The notes beneath the pieces are model-generated. The model was not told the origin of the DNA and did not search any database. It saw only the letters and a list, made by a program, of their open reading frames with translations. 24,586 nucleotides of DNA from 39-52-133 sp036523795 (GTDB taxonomy: Bacteria > Pseudomonadota > Gammaproteobacteria > Burkholderiales > Gallionellaceae), in contig DATDDN010000159.1 of assembly GCA_036523795.1 (NCBI GenBank), forward strand, positions 1-24,586, read 5' to 3'. Each line of letters begins with the position of its first letter. Position 1 is the first letter of the stretch. Of this stretch, positions 24,437 to 24,586 are shown piece by piece. Made by a program: the position numbers and the translations under genes.

Positions 24437-24586
24437 ATGAAAACCATCACCCTCGCCTTCACCGGTGCCTCCGGCATGCCCTACGGCATGCGCCTGCTCG
24501 AATGCCTGCTGCAAAGCGGCGTGCGCGTGCAACTGGTGTATTCGCAGGCCGCGCAGATCGTGGCCAAGCAGGAAATGGATTTCGTG
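24437..24586 (+). CDS. ubiX: Flavin prenyltransferase, N-terminal part (runs off the window)
   Basis: The first 50 codons only. ITLAFTGASGMPYGMRLLE is the nucleotide/FMN-binding start of the UbiX/Pad1 flavoprotein family, followed by VQLVYSQAAQIVAKQEM. UbiX attaches a dimethylallyl unit to FMN, making the prenylated cofactor needed by the UbiD decarboxylase in ubiquinone synthesis. The start ATG lies 95 bp after the Gx-transporter stop. A CATAAT box near 24401 could be part of its own promoter, but the -35 is poor. Confidence 0.92.
   Translation, partial: MKTITLAFTGASGMPYGMRLLECLLQSGVRVQLVYSQAAQIVAKQEMDFV

Overview
The window looks like chromosomal DNA of a GC-rich betaproteobacterium. A Nitrosomonadales member (Gallionellaceae or a related sulfur/iron-oxidising family) is my best guess from gene order and protein character, not a proven assignment. 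The main evidence is the plus-strand block kdsD-kdsC-lptC-lptA-lptB-rpoN-hpf-ptsN-hprK-rapZ, a typical betaproteobacterial order. Most of the window is core, well-conserved genes. No rRNA, tRNA or CRISPR array was seen.

Left part (1-9566, all minus strand). Read in the direction of transcription: hrpA, an ORF-free gap with a structured element, a malic enzyme lacking the phosphotransacetylase domain, an 85-residue unknown protein, a patatin-like phospholipase, birA, coaX and the start of a SPOR-type protein that runs off the window. From the patatin gene onward the genes overlap or nearly touch and probably form one operon. hrpA is unusual: an in-frame 450-bp cassette, bounded by 33-bp near-perfect inverted repeats and encoding a DUF559/Vsr-like nuclease domain, sits in a linker of the helicase.

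Middle part (9600-13811). A minus-strand gene encodes an exported protein with one CxxCH haem site followed by a probable outer-membrane beta barrel, resembling the Cyc2 type of fused cytochrome-porin. It has its own terminator and a candidate promoter. Upstream lies an orphan membrane histidine kinase. Divergent from the kinase is a type IV pilin-like gene with a textbook sigma-54 promoter, preceded by three GTCAC repeats spaced exactly 11 bp apart. This could be a local two-component/sigma-54 circuit; rpoN itself lies 6 kb further on.

Right part (13819-24586). A CPA2 cation/proton antiporter with RCK domains (minus) is divergent from the envelope cluster. KdsD and KdsC act in Kdo synthesis. 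LptC, LptA and LptB belong to the lipopolysaccharide export machine. RpoN, HPF, PtsN, HprK and RapZ form the nitrogen-PTS/sigma-54 regulatory group. They are followed by a NusG-domain-II protein, a Gx-transporter-family membrane protein and the first 50 codons of ubiX. A dispersed intergenic repeat appears at 3550-3580 and, inverted, at 24358-24388. At the second site its partner arm supplies the last codons of the Gx-transporter gene.
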